Source of the DNA: an uncultured Butyricicoccus sp.
GTDB lineage: Bacteria > Bacillota > Clostridia > Oscillospirales > Butyricicoccaceae
NCBI GenBank assembly: GCA_959018045.1
Contig: CAUEJN010000024.1
Location: 1-13,971 of the forward strand
Reading direction: 5' to 3'
Length of the DNA: 13,971 bases
The notes beneath the pieces were generated by a model. The model was not told the DNA's origin, searched no databases, and was given only the letters and a program-made list of their open reading frames with translations. The position numbers and the translations under genes were made by a program. Shown in pieces: positions 5,954 through 13,758 of this stretch (positions are counted from its first letter, which is position 1; every line of letters begins with the position of its first letter).

Positions 5954-6709
5954 TTATTGTTCGCCCCGCCAATGCACGACTTTTTTTTCGATCAGGGCGA
6001 GTATGGAGACGAGCAGGATGGCGACGGCGGATAGCACGACGATGGGTGCGAAGACGCCTGCACCGTCGAGCTGGGTGATCATGCGGCGGCTGAAGTAGCC
6101 CAGACCGGCCTGTGCGCCCAGCCATTCACCGATCGCCGCGCCCACGATGGACATGGGCACGGCCATTTTGAGAGCGGAGAAGAAATAGGGCAGGGTGGCG
6201 GGCAACTTGAGCTTGCGGAAGATCTGGGCGCGGCTTGCGCCGTAGGTCTCGAGCAGCTCGATCATCTCCACGCGCACCGAGCGCAGACCGTCATAGACCG
6301 TGATGGTGATGGGGAAAAAGGTGATGAGCACGGTCACGAGCACCTTGCTCCAGATGGAGTAGCCGAACCACAGCACAAAGAGCGGCGCGAGGGCGGTGGT
6401 GGGGATGGTCTGGGAAGTGATGACGATGGGATAAATGGCACGCGAGACCGCAGGATACGCATCCATCAGGATGGCCAGCCCCAGACCAAAGACAATGGAG
6501 ATGGCAAGGCCAATTACGGTTACCTGCATGGTAGCAGGCAGGTGAGCGGTAAAGAGCGGGACGCGCAGTTCCCATAATTTCTGCAAGATCCGGGTCGGGG
6601 AGGGCAGAATGTAGGCTGCATTCATGTGCATCGCGCCCATTTGCCACAGAATCAGCAGGGCAAAGACCACGATGAGTGCGGGAAGCTGATTTTTACAGGT
6701 GTTTTTCAT
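5954..6709 (-). CDS. thiX: Thiamine-precursor ABC transporter, permease (ThiX)
   Basis: Inner-membrane subunit of the ThiXYZ importer, 251 residues with about six membrane helices. The first lies at residues 9-27 (ALIVVFALLILWQMG), then ILPSPTR, a motif common in the NitT/TauT/ThiX permease group. The cytoplasmic coupling loop (EAA region) is LLETYGASRAQIFRKLKLP at about 152-170. The ATG overlaps the thiZ stop as ATGA, so translation is coupled. The BPD_transp_1 family would also fit nitrate, sulfonate or other uptake; the riboswitch, TenA and ThiD next door are what make thiamine precursors the likely cargo. Confidence 0.92.
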   Translation of the reverse strand: MKNTCKNQLPALIVVFALLILWQMGAMHMNAAYILPSPTRILQKLWELRVPLFTAHLPATMQVTVIGLAISIVFGLGLAILMDAYPAVSRAIYPIVITSQTIPTTALAPLFVLWFGYSIWSKVLVTVLITFFPITITVYDGLRSVRVEMIELLETYGASRAQIFRKLKLPATLPYFFSALKMAVPMSIVGAAIGEWLGAQAGLGYFSRRMITQLDGAGVFAPIVVLSAVAILLVSILALIEKKVVHWRGEQ

Positions 6710-7461
6710 TGGACACCCCGCTTTCTGAGCAGATCGATGAGCTGTTCGCGCAGTTCGATCATGCGCGGGTCACGCAGACAGGCGCGCGTGCGCGGATAGC
6801 TTGCCGGAACCTCGATGGAGGTCAGACGGCGGATGGGGGTCTCCTCGACGACCAGCACCCGGCCGGACAGAAAGATGGCCTCCTCAACGTCGTGCGTGAT
6901 GAACAGCACGGTCTTGCGGTCGGCTTCCCACTGTCCGAGCAGCCATTCCTGCATGGAAATGCGGGTTAGGAAGTCGAGCGCCGAGAACGGCTCGTCGAGC
7001 AGCAAAAGCTCGGAGTCGGTCAGCACCGTGCGCGCAAAGGCCGCGCGCTGGCGCATACCGCCCGACAGCTCGCCCGGCGCTTTGTCCTTGGCATCTGCCA
7101 GACCAACCTGTGCAAGCGCGGCATCCACCCGCGCTTCCATTTCGGCACCCGACAGACCGCCGCGAATTTCGAGCGGCAGGCGCAGGTTCTGCCCGACCGT
7201 GCGCCAGGGAAAGAGCAGGTCTTTTTGCGGCATGTAGCCGCAGTAGCGCTTTTGTGCGTGGATATTCTTGCCGCCGACCAGAATTTCACCCGATTTCATG
7301 GGTAAGAGCTGGTTTGTCAGGCGGAAAATGGTGGATTTGCCGCAGCCGGACGCACCGATGATGGATACAAACTCACCGGGAGCAATGTGAAAGGACAGGT
7401 CATCGATGATGTTGAAGTCCTCGACCTCATACTGAAAGGTCACATGACGAAATTCCAGCAT
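6706..7461 (-). CDS. thiZ: Thiamine-precursor ABC transporter, ATP-binding subunit (ThiZ)
   Basis: Cytoplasmic ATPase that powers the ThiXYZ importer, 251 residues. Walker A is GASGCGKST (36-44), the Q-loop is MPQKDLLFPW (about 77-86), the ABC signature is LSGGMRQR (132-139), Walker B is LLLLDEP (152-158), the D-loop is SALD and the H-loop histidine is 190 (FITHDVEEA). The Q-loop sequence MPQKDLL is typical of the SsuB/TauB/ThiZ group. The start is ATG 7461, two bases beyond the tenA stop. A frame continues 18 codons further upstream, but that would overlap tenA and precede the conserved MLEFRHVTF beginning, so I left it out. Confidence 0.94.
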   Translation of the reverse strand: MLEFRHVTFQYEVEDFNIIDDLSFHIAPGEFVSIIGASGCGKSTIFRLTNQLLPMKSGEILVGGKNIHAQKRYCGYMPQKDLLFPWRTVGQNLRLPLEIRGGLSGAEMEARVDAALAQVGLADAKDKAPGELSGGMRQRAAFARTVLTDSELLLLDEPFSALDFLTRISMQEWLLGQWEADRKTVLFITHDVEEAIFLSGRVLVVEETPIRRLTSIEVPASYPRTRACLRDPRMIELREQLIDLLRKRGVQ

Positions 7462-7462
7462 G

Positions 7463-8125
7463 TTACTGTTCCATCTTCCAGGCCATGTCCCAGAAGCCCT
7501 TCTCGTACCGTGCACAGGTGCGGAAAATATCGATGAGCTTTTGGGTCTGAGCCTCGGTGTAGTCTGCGGTCAGACGGTCTACCAGTTCGCACAGTGTGAC
7601 GTTTTCCTGCGCGTAGTGCTCGGACGCGTAGCCCGTGACCCAGGAGCCGTAAAACGCATCGTGCAGACAGTCGGGCTTGCGGCGCACCATCTCGCGGGCG
7701 ATGTGCTCATAGCTGACCGCACAGGCCAGAATGGCGGTCAGTGCCTCGACCGAGCCGCCGGCCTGCGCACAGGCCAGCATGTAGGACGTGTAAGAACGGC
7801 AGGCAAGCGCGGGCTGCGCCTGACGCAGCGCGTTGCGTGAGATGCCGAACGTACCCATATAGCCTTCGTGGATGTTCATTTCGCAGTCCATAATCTGCGC
7901 GATGTATTGGGCAAAGACGTGCATCACGTCCGGATCGTCGGTCTTGCTCATGCCGATGGCGAATACCTTGACATAATCGAGCAGATATAAGTAGTCCTGG
8001 ATGGTGTAAAAACGGAATTTTTCGTGATCAAGGTCACCGTTCTGGATGCCAAGCACAAATGGATGATCGTAGTAGGCCTGCCACAGATCGGTGGTCGCAG
8101 CCAGCATGCGTTCAGTTGTTTTCAT
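7463..8125 (-). CDS. tenA: Aminopyrimidine aminohydrolase / thiaminase II (TenA)
   Basis: Hydrolyses 4-amino-5-aminomethyl-2-methylpyrimidine, a breakdown product of thiamine, to HMP for reuse; it can also cleave thiamine. It has 220 residues, the normal TenA length. The catalytic residues line up by number with Bacillus subtilis TenA: Asp44 (IQDYLYL), Tyr112, Cys135 (LACAVSY) and the glutamate of YEKGFWDMAW at 208. A complete active site argues for the aminohydrolase (TenA_C type) rather than the TenA_E type. The start overlaps the 3' end of thiE by 14 bp and the stop nearly touches thiZ, so it is embedded in the operon. It supplies HMP to ThiD. Confidence 0.95.
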   Translation of the reverse strand: MKTTERMLAATTDLWQAYYDHPFVLGIQNGDLDHEKFRFYTIQDYLYLLDYVKVFAIGMSKTDDPDVMHVFAQYIAQIMDCEMNIHEGYMGTFGISRNALRQAQPALACRSYTSYMLACAQAGGSVEALTAILACAVSYEHIAREMVRRKPDCLHDAFYGSWVTGYASEHYAQENVTLCELVDRLTADYTEAQTQKLIDIFRTCARYEKGFWDMAWKMEQ

Positions 8126-8771
8126 TGCTTTCGTCCTCCTGTCTCATACGTTCGGCCTTGTGACGCAGATCGCGCGCGGCCTGTCTGGGGTCATCCTGTG
8201 CGAATAGCGCGGATACGACCGCCGCGCCCTGCATGCCGCAGCCGGTCAGCTGCAAGATGTTGTCCGCGCTGATGCCGCCGATGGCAACCACCGGCACATC
8301 GACTGCCGAGGTGATTTCACGCAGGGCTTCGGGGGACAGATGGCGGGCATCGTGCTTGGTGGTGGTACCGAAGACCGCACCTACGCCCAGATAATCCGCA
8401 CCCAGCGCCTGTGCACGCTTGGCGGACGCGACCGTGTTGGCAGATAGACCCAGAATCAGGTCGCCTGCCAGCTCACGTACGTTGTCGCCCGGTACATCGC
8501 TCTGACCGAGGTGGACACCATCGGCGCCTGCTGCGCGGGCAAGCTCAATGGAGTCGTTCATAATGAACGGCACGCCGTATTTCTTGCAGACGGGTGCGAT
8601 TTCACGCGCTGAGGCCAGAATTTCGTCGGGAGTTTTGTCTTTTTCGCGCAGCTGCACCATGGTCGCACCGCCTAAGATGACTTCCTCGACCACTTCGGCC
8701 AGCGTGCGGCCATGCAGCCAGGAACGGTCGGTGACCGCGTACAGCGTCAGCATTTTTGCATCAAATTTCAT
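8112..8771 (-). CDS. thiE: Thiamine phosphate synthase (ThiE)
   Basis: Joins HMP pyrophosphate and HET phosphate to give thiamine monophosphate and PPi; cytoplasmic TIM-barrel enzyme, 219 residues. Motifs in order are QLREKD (40-45, pyrophosphate binding), NDSIELA (72-78), DGVHLGQSD (84-92), GLSANT (108-113), GVGAVFGTTTKHDA (129-142, thiazole phosphate loop), VVAIGGIS (161-168) and VSALF near the end. These are the family landmarks and nothing essential is missing. The C-terminus is an Asn/Glu-rich tail whose codons overlap the start of tenA. It begins 21 bp after the thiW stop, with GGAG-type ribosome site before the ATG. Confidence 0.96.
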   Translation of the reverse strand: MKFDAKMLTLYAVTDRSWLHGRTLAEVVEEVILGGATMVQLREKDKTPDEILASAREIAPVCKKYGVPFIMNDSIELARAAGADGVHLGQSDVPGDNVRELAGDLILGLSANTVASAKRAQALGADYLGVGAVFGTTTKHDARHLSPEALREITSAVDVPVVAIGGISADNILQLTGCGMQGAAVVSALFAQDDPRQAARDLRHKAERMRQEDESNENN

Positions 8772-8792
8772 GGGAAAACGCTCCTTTTGGAC

Positions 8793-9302
8793 TTATCGCA
8801 GACTGACGCGCAGCGTTTTGAGTACGCTGGTGCGCTCCAGTGCGCAGATGACGAGCACGGCGACGATGGAACCGGCGACCGTGTTGAGCAGGAAGGAGGG
8901 CACGAAAGCGAAGAGCGCCGAGGTCTTGCCCATGAGCAGGACTGCGATGGGGTAGGACAGCATCGCGCCCAGAATACCGGTGCCGACGACCTCACCGACG
9001 AAGGCGGCGGGCAGGCGCTGGATGCGCTGGTAGAGCAGACCGGCGAGCAGTGCGCCGACCATGGAACCGGGGAAGGCCAGCAGGCTGCCGGTGCCGATCA
9101 GGTTGCGGATGAGCGAGGTGACAAAGGCTGAGCCGACCGCGTACCAGGGGCCGAGCAGAACGGCGGCGAGGACGTTGACCATGTGCTGCACGGGCGAGCA
9201 CTTGGCTGCACCAATCGGGATGGAGAACATGCCACCGACCACAGCGATGGCGGTCAGCAGACCGGCGAGTGCCAGTTTACGGGTGGAATTTGACGATTTC
9301 AT
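8793..9302 (-). CDS. thiW: ThiW, ECF-type S component (predicted thiazole uptake)
   Basis: Small integral membrane substrate-binding subunit of an energy-coupling-factor transporter, 169 residues, with about five hydrophobic helices (roughly 9-30, 42-62, 74-91, 100-126 and 128-153). The segment AAKCSPVQHMVNVLAAVLLGP (residues 32-52) and the later NLIGTGSLLAFPGS are the ThiW hallmarks. ThiW proteins are predicted to take up the thiazole moiety (HET), an assignment based on TPP riboswitch control and linkage to thiM in other genomes. No ECF ATPase or T component lies here, so it must share a module encoded elsewhere. It starts 3 bp after the thiD stop. Confidence 0.92.
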   Translation of the reverse strand: MKSSNSTRKLALAGLLTAIAVVGGMFSIPIGAAKCSPVQHMVNVLAAVLLGPWYAVGSAFVTSLIRNLIGTGSLLAFPGSMVGALLAGLLYQRIQRLPAAFVGEVVGTGILGAMLSYPIAVLLMGKTSALFAFVPSFLLNTVAGSIVAVLVICALERTSVLKTLRVSLR

Positions 9303-9305
9303 GGC

Positions 9306-10100
9306 TTAATTCTCCTCGGGAAAGAACGCGTGGAAGTGGTTGAGCGGACCGCAGCCCTTGCCGATGGCGAGCGAGTGGCGGATGCCCTCGGTGACGTAGT
9401 CCTTGGCCAGACCGACCGCGTTGACCACATCGTGACCGAGTGCCAGATTGGACGCGATGGCAGAGGACAGCGTGCAGCCGGTGCCGTGGGTGTTCTTGGT
9501 GTCAATACGTTCGTTTTCAAAGTGATGGAAGGACTGGCCGTCGTAGAGCACGTCGAGTGCGTTGCCGACCGCGTGACCGCCCTTGACCAGTACGTTTTTG
9601 CAGCCCATCGCGTGAATGCGGCGTGCGGCTTCCTCCATGTCGGCAACCGAGTGGATCTCCATTTTTGCGATGCACTCGGCCTCGGGAATGTTGGGGGTGA
9701 GCACGGTCGCCAGGGGCAGGATGTACTCGATGAGTGCACCGACCGCATCCGGGTTCATGAGCGGCGCCCCGTTTTTGGCGTACATGACCGGGTCAATGAC
9801 CAAATGCTTGGGCTGATACTGGCGCAGCTTGCGCGCGACTGCCTGCATACAGGGCGGCGTGGACAGCATACCGACCTTGACGGCATCGGGGAAGATGTCC
9901 TCGAACACCGCGTCCATCTGGTCTTCGATGACCTTGGGCGAGATGTCCTCGATGGAAATGACACGCGCCGTGTTCTCGGCGACAACCGAGACGATGACGC
10001 TCATGGCGAATACGCCGTGCGCCGACATGGTCTTGAGGTCGGCCTGGATGCCAGCGCCGCCCGAGCAATCCGAGCCCGCAATGGTTAATACTTTTTTCAT
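9306..10100 (-). CDS. thiD: Hydroxymethylpyrimidine/phosphomethylpyrimidine kinase (ThiD)
   Basis: Phosphorylates HMP to HMP-P and then HMP-PP, the pyrimidine substrate of ThiE; ribokinase-fold cytoplasmic enzyme, 264 residues. Visible motifs are TIAGSDCSGGAGIQADLKT (6-24, substrate binding), DPVMYAKNG (103-111), TPNIPEAE (135-142) and HGTGCTLSSAIA (205-216), with the anion hole and the catalytic Cys209. The start is ATG 10100, with GGGAGG 8-13 bases upstream. An open frame continues to 10160 but runs through the riboswitch terminator, so it cannot be part of the protein. First gene of the TPP-controlled operon; thiW follows after 3 bp. Confidence 0.96.
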   Translation of the reverse strand: MKKVLTIAGSDCSGGAGIQADLKTMSAHGVFAMSVIVSVVAENTARVISIEDISPKVIEDQMDAVFEDIFPDAVKVGMLSTPPCMQAVARKLRQYQPKHLVIDPVMYAKNGAPLMNPDAVGALIEYILPLATVLTPNIPEAECIAKMEIHSVADMEEAARRIHAMGCKNVLVKGGHAVGNALDVLYDGQSFHHFENERIDTKNTHGTGCTLSSAIASNLALGHDVVNAVGLAKDYVTEGIRHSLAIGKGCGPLNHFHAFFPEEN

Positions 10101-10133
10101 GGTATTTCCTCCCTTTATTTGCCGAACGCATAG

Positions 10134-10165
10134 AAAAAAGGGATACCCCACACAGGGCATCCCTT
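10134..10165 (-). terminator. Riboswitch expression-platform terminator
   Basis: On the minus strand AAGGGATGCCC (10165-10155) pairs with GGGTATCCCTT (10148-10138) over 11 positions with one G-U wobble, followed by a T-run of six (10139-10134). It lies between the TPP aptamer and the thiD ribosome site. The 8-mer AGGGATGC of its 5' arm is also present in the 3' strand of the aptamer (10229-10222). The two copies can therefore compete for the terminator 3' arm, which is a plausible antiterminator switch. Confidence 0.9.
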
Positions 10166-10220
10166 TGGTATTTCGTTTGATTCCGCGCTTTGCGCACGGA
10201 ACGCGCGCAAAAACCGCTTG

Positions 10221-10305
10221 TGCATCCCTACGTTGGCATTATCCAAATCAGGTAAGGTCGAAAGCGCACAGCTTTCCTCTCAGCTTTTCTAAAAGCTCCC
10301 TTGCA
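10221..10305 (-). ncRNA. TPP riboswitch aptamer (THI element)
   Basis: On the minus strand the conserved THI-box elements appear in order: GGGAGC (10300-10295), a short P3-type hairpin arm, CTGAGA (10282-10277), then after a variable stem GACC...ACCTGAT, and finally GGATAATGCCAACGTAGGGA (10244-10225). P1 can close through TGCA (10305-10302) with TGCA (10224-10221). It binds thiamine pyrophosphate in the nascent leader and is expected to favour the terminator at 10134-10165, shutting off thiD-thiW-thiE-tenA-thiZXY when TPP is plentiful. A second hairpin (10181-10201, TTCC/GGAA and GCGC/GCGC) lies between aptamer and terminator. Confidence 0.97.
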
Positions 10306-10311
10306 TGTTTT

Positions 10312-10341
10312 ATTGTAGCACGGTTTGTCAGAAAAAGTCAA
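10312..10341 (-). promoter_or_regulatory. Promoter of the thiamine operon
   Basis: On the minus strand TTGACT (10341-10336) is followed after 18 bp by TACAAT (10317-10312), a strong sigma-A type match. Transcription would start near 10305, exactly where the P1 stem of the TPP aptamer begins. The -35 hexamer includes the TGA stop codon (10340-10338) of the upstream membrane protein gene. Confidence 0.85.
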
Positions 10342-11120
10342 CGGGAAACTTGTTTTCCGGCGGTCATACCGTCGAAAATCGCGTCTGCCAGCACACAGGC
10401 CGGGTCATTCTGTCCAATTTTTCCAGCCGCGGCGGCCAAAACAGCGGCTTGTCCGCAGAGGTCGGACGATGCGAAGTGCACAAAGGCAGTGGTCTCCCGG
10501 GCAAGGCGAATGCCCTTGGGCGTGTACAGTTCGCGGTTGTCGTCTGCAAGGCCGAACTTGGATTTTTTAGCCTCGGGTGCACAGCCGCCCTTGTCGCGCA
10601 GGCTGCGGCGGCCTTCATGGACAAGCTGGAGGACGATGTGATCCACACGCTGTGCATCCTTTCGCGCGGCCTGATAGAGCTCGCTTTGCTGCAAACTGCC
10701 GTCTTCCTCCGCCCAACTGCGCACCGTGTCGTAGAGCAGGGCGGCAGCGCCCGAGAGGGCGGGGGATTCCTTGGGGAAATACAGCTCGAGCTGTACGTCT
10801 GCGCCGAACGAGCGCAGCTTTTTCTTGGGGGACGAGCGGGTGAAAACCGCCTTTTGCTGTATCCAGTCCACCATCAGCGCACGGATGAGATCGCGCGGCT
10901 GGCCGCCCAGATCGAGCGCACGTAAAAGCGCACCTGTCGCGCCCAGATCACCGCCGCACGGTAAAACGTCACGCGCCGGGATAGAATCGGCCTTAACCAT
11001 GCGGCGCAGCTTGGACTCTGTGACCGGCCCGCGCCGCAGGAAAAACCAGGCCACCAGGACGATGATGCCGATGGCCAGCAGGTTGGCCAGAATCATGCCC
11101 ATACCTTGGAGCAGGAACAT
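10338..11120 (-). CDS. Membrane-anchored protein of unknown function, DUF2207 C-terminal-like
   Basis: A 260-residue protein with one N-terminal membrane helix (about 9-28, ILANLLAIGIIVLVAWFFL), then RRGP and a soluble C-terminal region. The region PARDVLPCGGDLGATGALLRALDL...RDLIRALMVDWIQQKAVF, then LYDTVRSWAEEDGSLQQSELYQAA, recalls the cytoplasmic C-terminal part of DUF2207 proteins (winged-helix-like protein-turnover module after a membrane helix). The large extracytoplasmic N-terminal DUF2207 domain is missing, so it is a short variant if the match holds. The ATG is 3 bp after the dCMP deaminase stop, with a GGGG ribosome site, so it is probably last in that operon. I cannot assign a function; the family guess is of moderate-to-low certainty, the reality of the gene is high. 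Confidence 0.75.
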   Translation of the reverse strand: MFLLQGMGMILANLLAIGIIVLVAWFFLRRGPVTESKLRRMVKADSIPARDVLPCGGDLGATGALLRALDLGGQPRDLIRALMVDWIQQKAVFTRSSPKKKLRSFGADVQLELYFPKESPALSGAAALLYDTVRSWAEEDGSLQQSELYQAARKDAQRVDHIVLQLVHEGRRSLRDKGGCAPEAKKSKFGLADDNRELYTPKGIRLARETTAFVHFASSDLCGQAAVLAAAAGKIGQNDPACVLADAIFDGMTAGKQVSR

Positions 11121-11123
11121 GGT

Positions 11124-11608
11124 TTAATACCCCATTTCACCGGCAAGCAGCTCGTCGTGATCGACCCACTGCTGCACGTCAATGATGTCATATGTATCCA
11201 TGTCGCGGCGAATAATGACCTGTGCGATACCGGCGTTGATAATCATGCGCTTGCACATGGTGCACGAGTTGGCGTCCGGGATGAGCTCACCGGTGGATGC
11301 CTCGCGTCCGACCAGATAGAGCGTCGCACCCAGCATCTGTTCGCGGGAAGCGTGGATGATGGCGTTGGCCTCGGCGTGCACCGAGCGGCAGAACTCGTAC
11401 CGTTCGCCGCGCGGAATGCCCATCTTCTGACGGATACAGGTGCCCAGATCGATGCAGTTGGCGCGTCCGCGCGGTGCGCCGACGTAGCCGGTCGAAACGA
11501 TGACGTCGTTTTTGACGATGACCGCACCGTAGTTGCGGCGCAGGCAGGTGCCGCGCTCGCGGGCAACGTCCGCCATGTCCAGATAGTAGTTATGTTTGTC
11601 CCGTCGAT

Positions 11609-11612
<4 letters not shown>
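11124..11612 (-). CDS. Deoxycytidylate (dCMP) deaminase, ComEB type
   Basis: Zinc enzyme converting dCMP to dUMP, feeding thymidylate synthesis; cytoplasmic, 162 residues. The zinc/catalytic motifs are HAE (79-81; proton-shuttling Glu81) and CTMC (117-120), giving the His plus two Cys ligands of the cytidine-deaminase fold. TGYVGAPRG (41-49) is the conserved ComEB/dCMP deaminase loop. Extra cysteines at 23, 53, 59 and 75 may bind structural zinc. The start is ATG 11612, overlapping the ABC ATPase stop as ATGA, with AGGAGA upstream. The frame is open a further 162 codons upstream, but that stretch lies wholly inside the ABC gene. Family is clear; it could act on other deoxycytidylates. Confidence 0.93.
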
Positions 11613-12283
<671 letters not shown>

Positions 12284-12284
12284 G

Positions 12285-12327
12285 AAAAAATCCCTCCTCT
12301 GCCTGCATTAGCATGACACCGGAGGGA
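12285..12327 (-). terminator. Terminator hairpin whose 3' arm is the ABC gene's Shine-Dalgarno
   Basis: On the minus strand TCCCTCC (12327-12321) pairs with GGAGGGA (12297-12291), followed directly by TTTTTT (12290-12285). It begins 5 bp after the MATE stop codon and is the only candidate terminator for that gene. GGAGGGA is at the same time the ribosome site of the ABC gene (TTG 12283). The hairpin would therefore both end most transcripts and hide the ribosome site in those that pass. The 23-nt loop contains TGC-TAAT-GCA, a small inner inverted repeat. Confidence 0.75.
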
Positions 12328-12332
12328 AGAGT

Positions 12333-13667
12333 TTATGCTTTTTTCTGCTTCCAGATACCCGAACGGACGAACAGAAGCGAGGCCACCGTACCGATCAGCC
12401 AGCCGGCCGGCCAGCTCAGCCAGATGCCGATGACACCGAGACCCAGTACGATGGAGAAGACGTAAGCGAGTACCACGCGCAGGATGAGGTCGGAGAAGGT
12501 CGAGATCATGAACGGCCCCATCGCACCCGCACCGCGCAGTACGCCGTCGGCGCTGAGTTTGAGCGAGATCATGGCGTAGAACGGGGTGACGACCTGTAAA
12601 AACAGCGCACCGGCTGCGATGACACCGGCCTCGCCAGCACCGACAAACAGCCGCATCACGAACGAGCCGCCCAGCGCGAACAGCAGAGAGAAGGGAATCG
12701 CGACTGCAGCCGAAATTTTCATACCGGCTTTGAGTCCTTGCGCGACACGGTCATAGCGTCCCGCGCCGATGTTCTGCGCGGAAAAACTGGAAATCGCGCT
12801 GCCCATCGCGGTCAGACCGACGATCACAAAGTTATTGAGCTTCATGGCTGCCGAATAACCGCCCACGACTTCCCAGTTGTAGCCGTTGACCAGCCACTGA
12901 ATGAACAGGTTGCCGACCGAGATAAAGCTCTGCTGGAGAATGCTGGGAACGGCCAGATAGGCCACGCGCAGCAGCATATTGCCCGAAAAACGGCGGAACG
13001 GTGCACTTTGCAGACCGCGCAGACGGGACAGCAGAATGACAAAGGCCAGAACGGATGCAACACCCTGCGCAAGGAAGGTCGCCCAGGCGATACCGGACAC
13101 ACCGAGGTCGAAGAAAGCAACCAGAACGTAGTCTAAGATGACGTTGCCGACCGACGAGCCGATGAGCAGATAGAGCGGTGTTTTGCTGTCGCCGAGCGCG
13201 TTAAAGATACCGGTACAGATGTTGTACAGGAAGAGGAAGATCATGCCGTAAAAGTAGATGCGCAGATATTGGTCTGCGTCGGCAAAGATGTAGTCCTCGG
13301 TACCCAGACCGCGCAGCATGTCGGTGCAGAAGAGCAGACCGCCAAGCGTCAGGAGCACCGCGCTGCACAGGCTGGCGAGGATGGAGGTCGAGACCGCGGT
13401 TTTCATGCGGTCGTACTCACGTGCGCCGAACAGCTGAGAGACTGCAACCGAACAGCCCAGATTCAGACCGGTTGCGACCGCCATAAACAGCATGGTGACC
13501 GGATACGATACGCCGATCGCGGCGAGCGCAGCACCGCCGACGCACTGGCCGGCGATCATGCTGTCCGCAATCTGATACATTTGTTGAAATGCTACGCTGC
13601 ACAGCAGAGGCAGCGCAAAACGCCACAGGATTTTACCGGGTTCTCCCTCGGTCAGGTTGGTTACCAT
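12333..13667 (-). CDS. MATE family efflux transporter
   Basis: Cytoplasmic-membrane multidrug/toxin antiporter of the MATE family (DinF/NorM-like, polyspecific), probably Na+- or H+-coupled; substrate unknown. It has 444 residues, the normal length, with about twelve hydrophobic helices in two homologous halves. The N-terminus MVTNLTEGEPGKILWRFALP and QQMYQIADSMIAGQCVG are typical of the Clostridia group, as is FNALGDSKTPLYL in the first half and DGVLRGAGAMGPFM in the second. AAAGGGGG precedes the ATG. It appears to have its own promoter in 13729-13758 and to end at the terminator at 12285-12327, so it may be a separate unit from the genes that follow it. Confidence 0.95.
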   Translation of the reverse strand: MVTNLTEGEPGKILWRFALPLLCSVAFQQMYQIADSMIAGQCVGGAALAAIGVSYPVTMLFMAVATGLNLGCSVAVSQLFGAREYDRMKTAVSTSILASLCSAVLLTLGGLLFCTDMLRGLGTEDYIFADADQYLRIYFYGMIFLFLYNICTGIFNALGDSKTPLYLLIGSSVGNVILDYVLVAFFDLGVSGIAWATFLAQGVASVLAFVILLSRLRGLQSAPFRRFSGNMLLRVAYLAVPSILQQSFISVGNLFIQWLVNGYNWEVVGGYSAAMKLNNFVIVGLTAMGSAISSFSAQNIGAGRYDRVAQGLKAGMKISAAVAIPFSLLFALGGSFVMRLFVGAGEAGVIAAGALFLQVVTPFYAMISLKLSADGVLRGAGAMGPFMISTFSDLILRVVLAYVFSIVLGLGVIGIWLSWPAGWLIGTVASLLFVRSGIWKQKKA

Positions 13668-13728
13668 TCGTGACGCGCCCCCTTTCGTTTGACCCCATTT
13701 TTGGGACGTTTGGTTTCATTCGGTTTTC

Positions 13729-13758
13729 ATTATACGTCTAAAATGCCGTTTGCCGCAA
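13729..13758 (-). promoter_or_regulatory. Probable promoter of the MATE gene
   Basis: On the minus strand TATAAT (13734-13729) is a perfect -10 box. The -35 is weak: TTGCGG (13758-13753) at 18 bp spacing, three of six matches. It lies 62 bp upstream of the MATE ATG and overlaps the beginning of the azoreductase-like fragment on the other strand. Confidence 0.6.

Noticed and set aside
7462..7515. Upstream extension of ThiZ into tenA
   Set aside because: It adds 18 residues unlike any ABC ATPase N-terminus and overlaps tenA; the ATG at 7461 fits the family start.
9330..10088. A 252-codon plus-strand frame opposite thiD
   Set aside because: The minus strand encodes a complete ThiD with all motifs; the plus-strand product has no recognisable features.
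10101..10160. N-terminal extension of ThiD by 20 codons
   Set aside because: It would translate through the riboswitch terminator stem; the ATG at 10100 has GGGAGG at good distance and begins with the conserved MKKVLTIAGSD.
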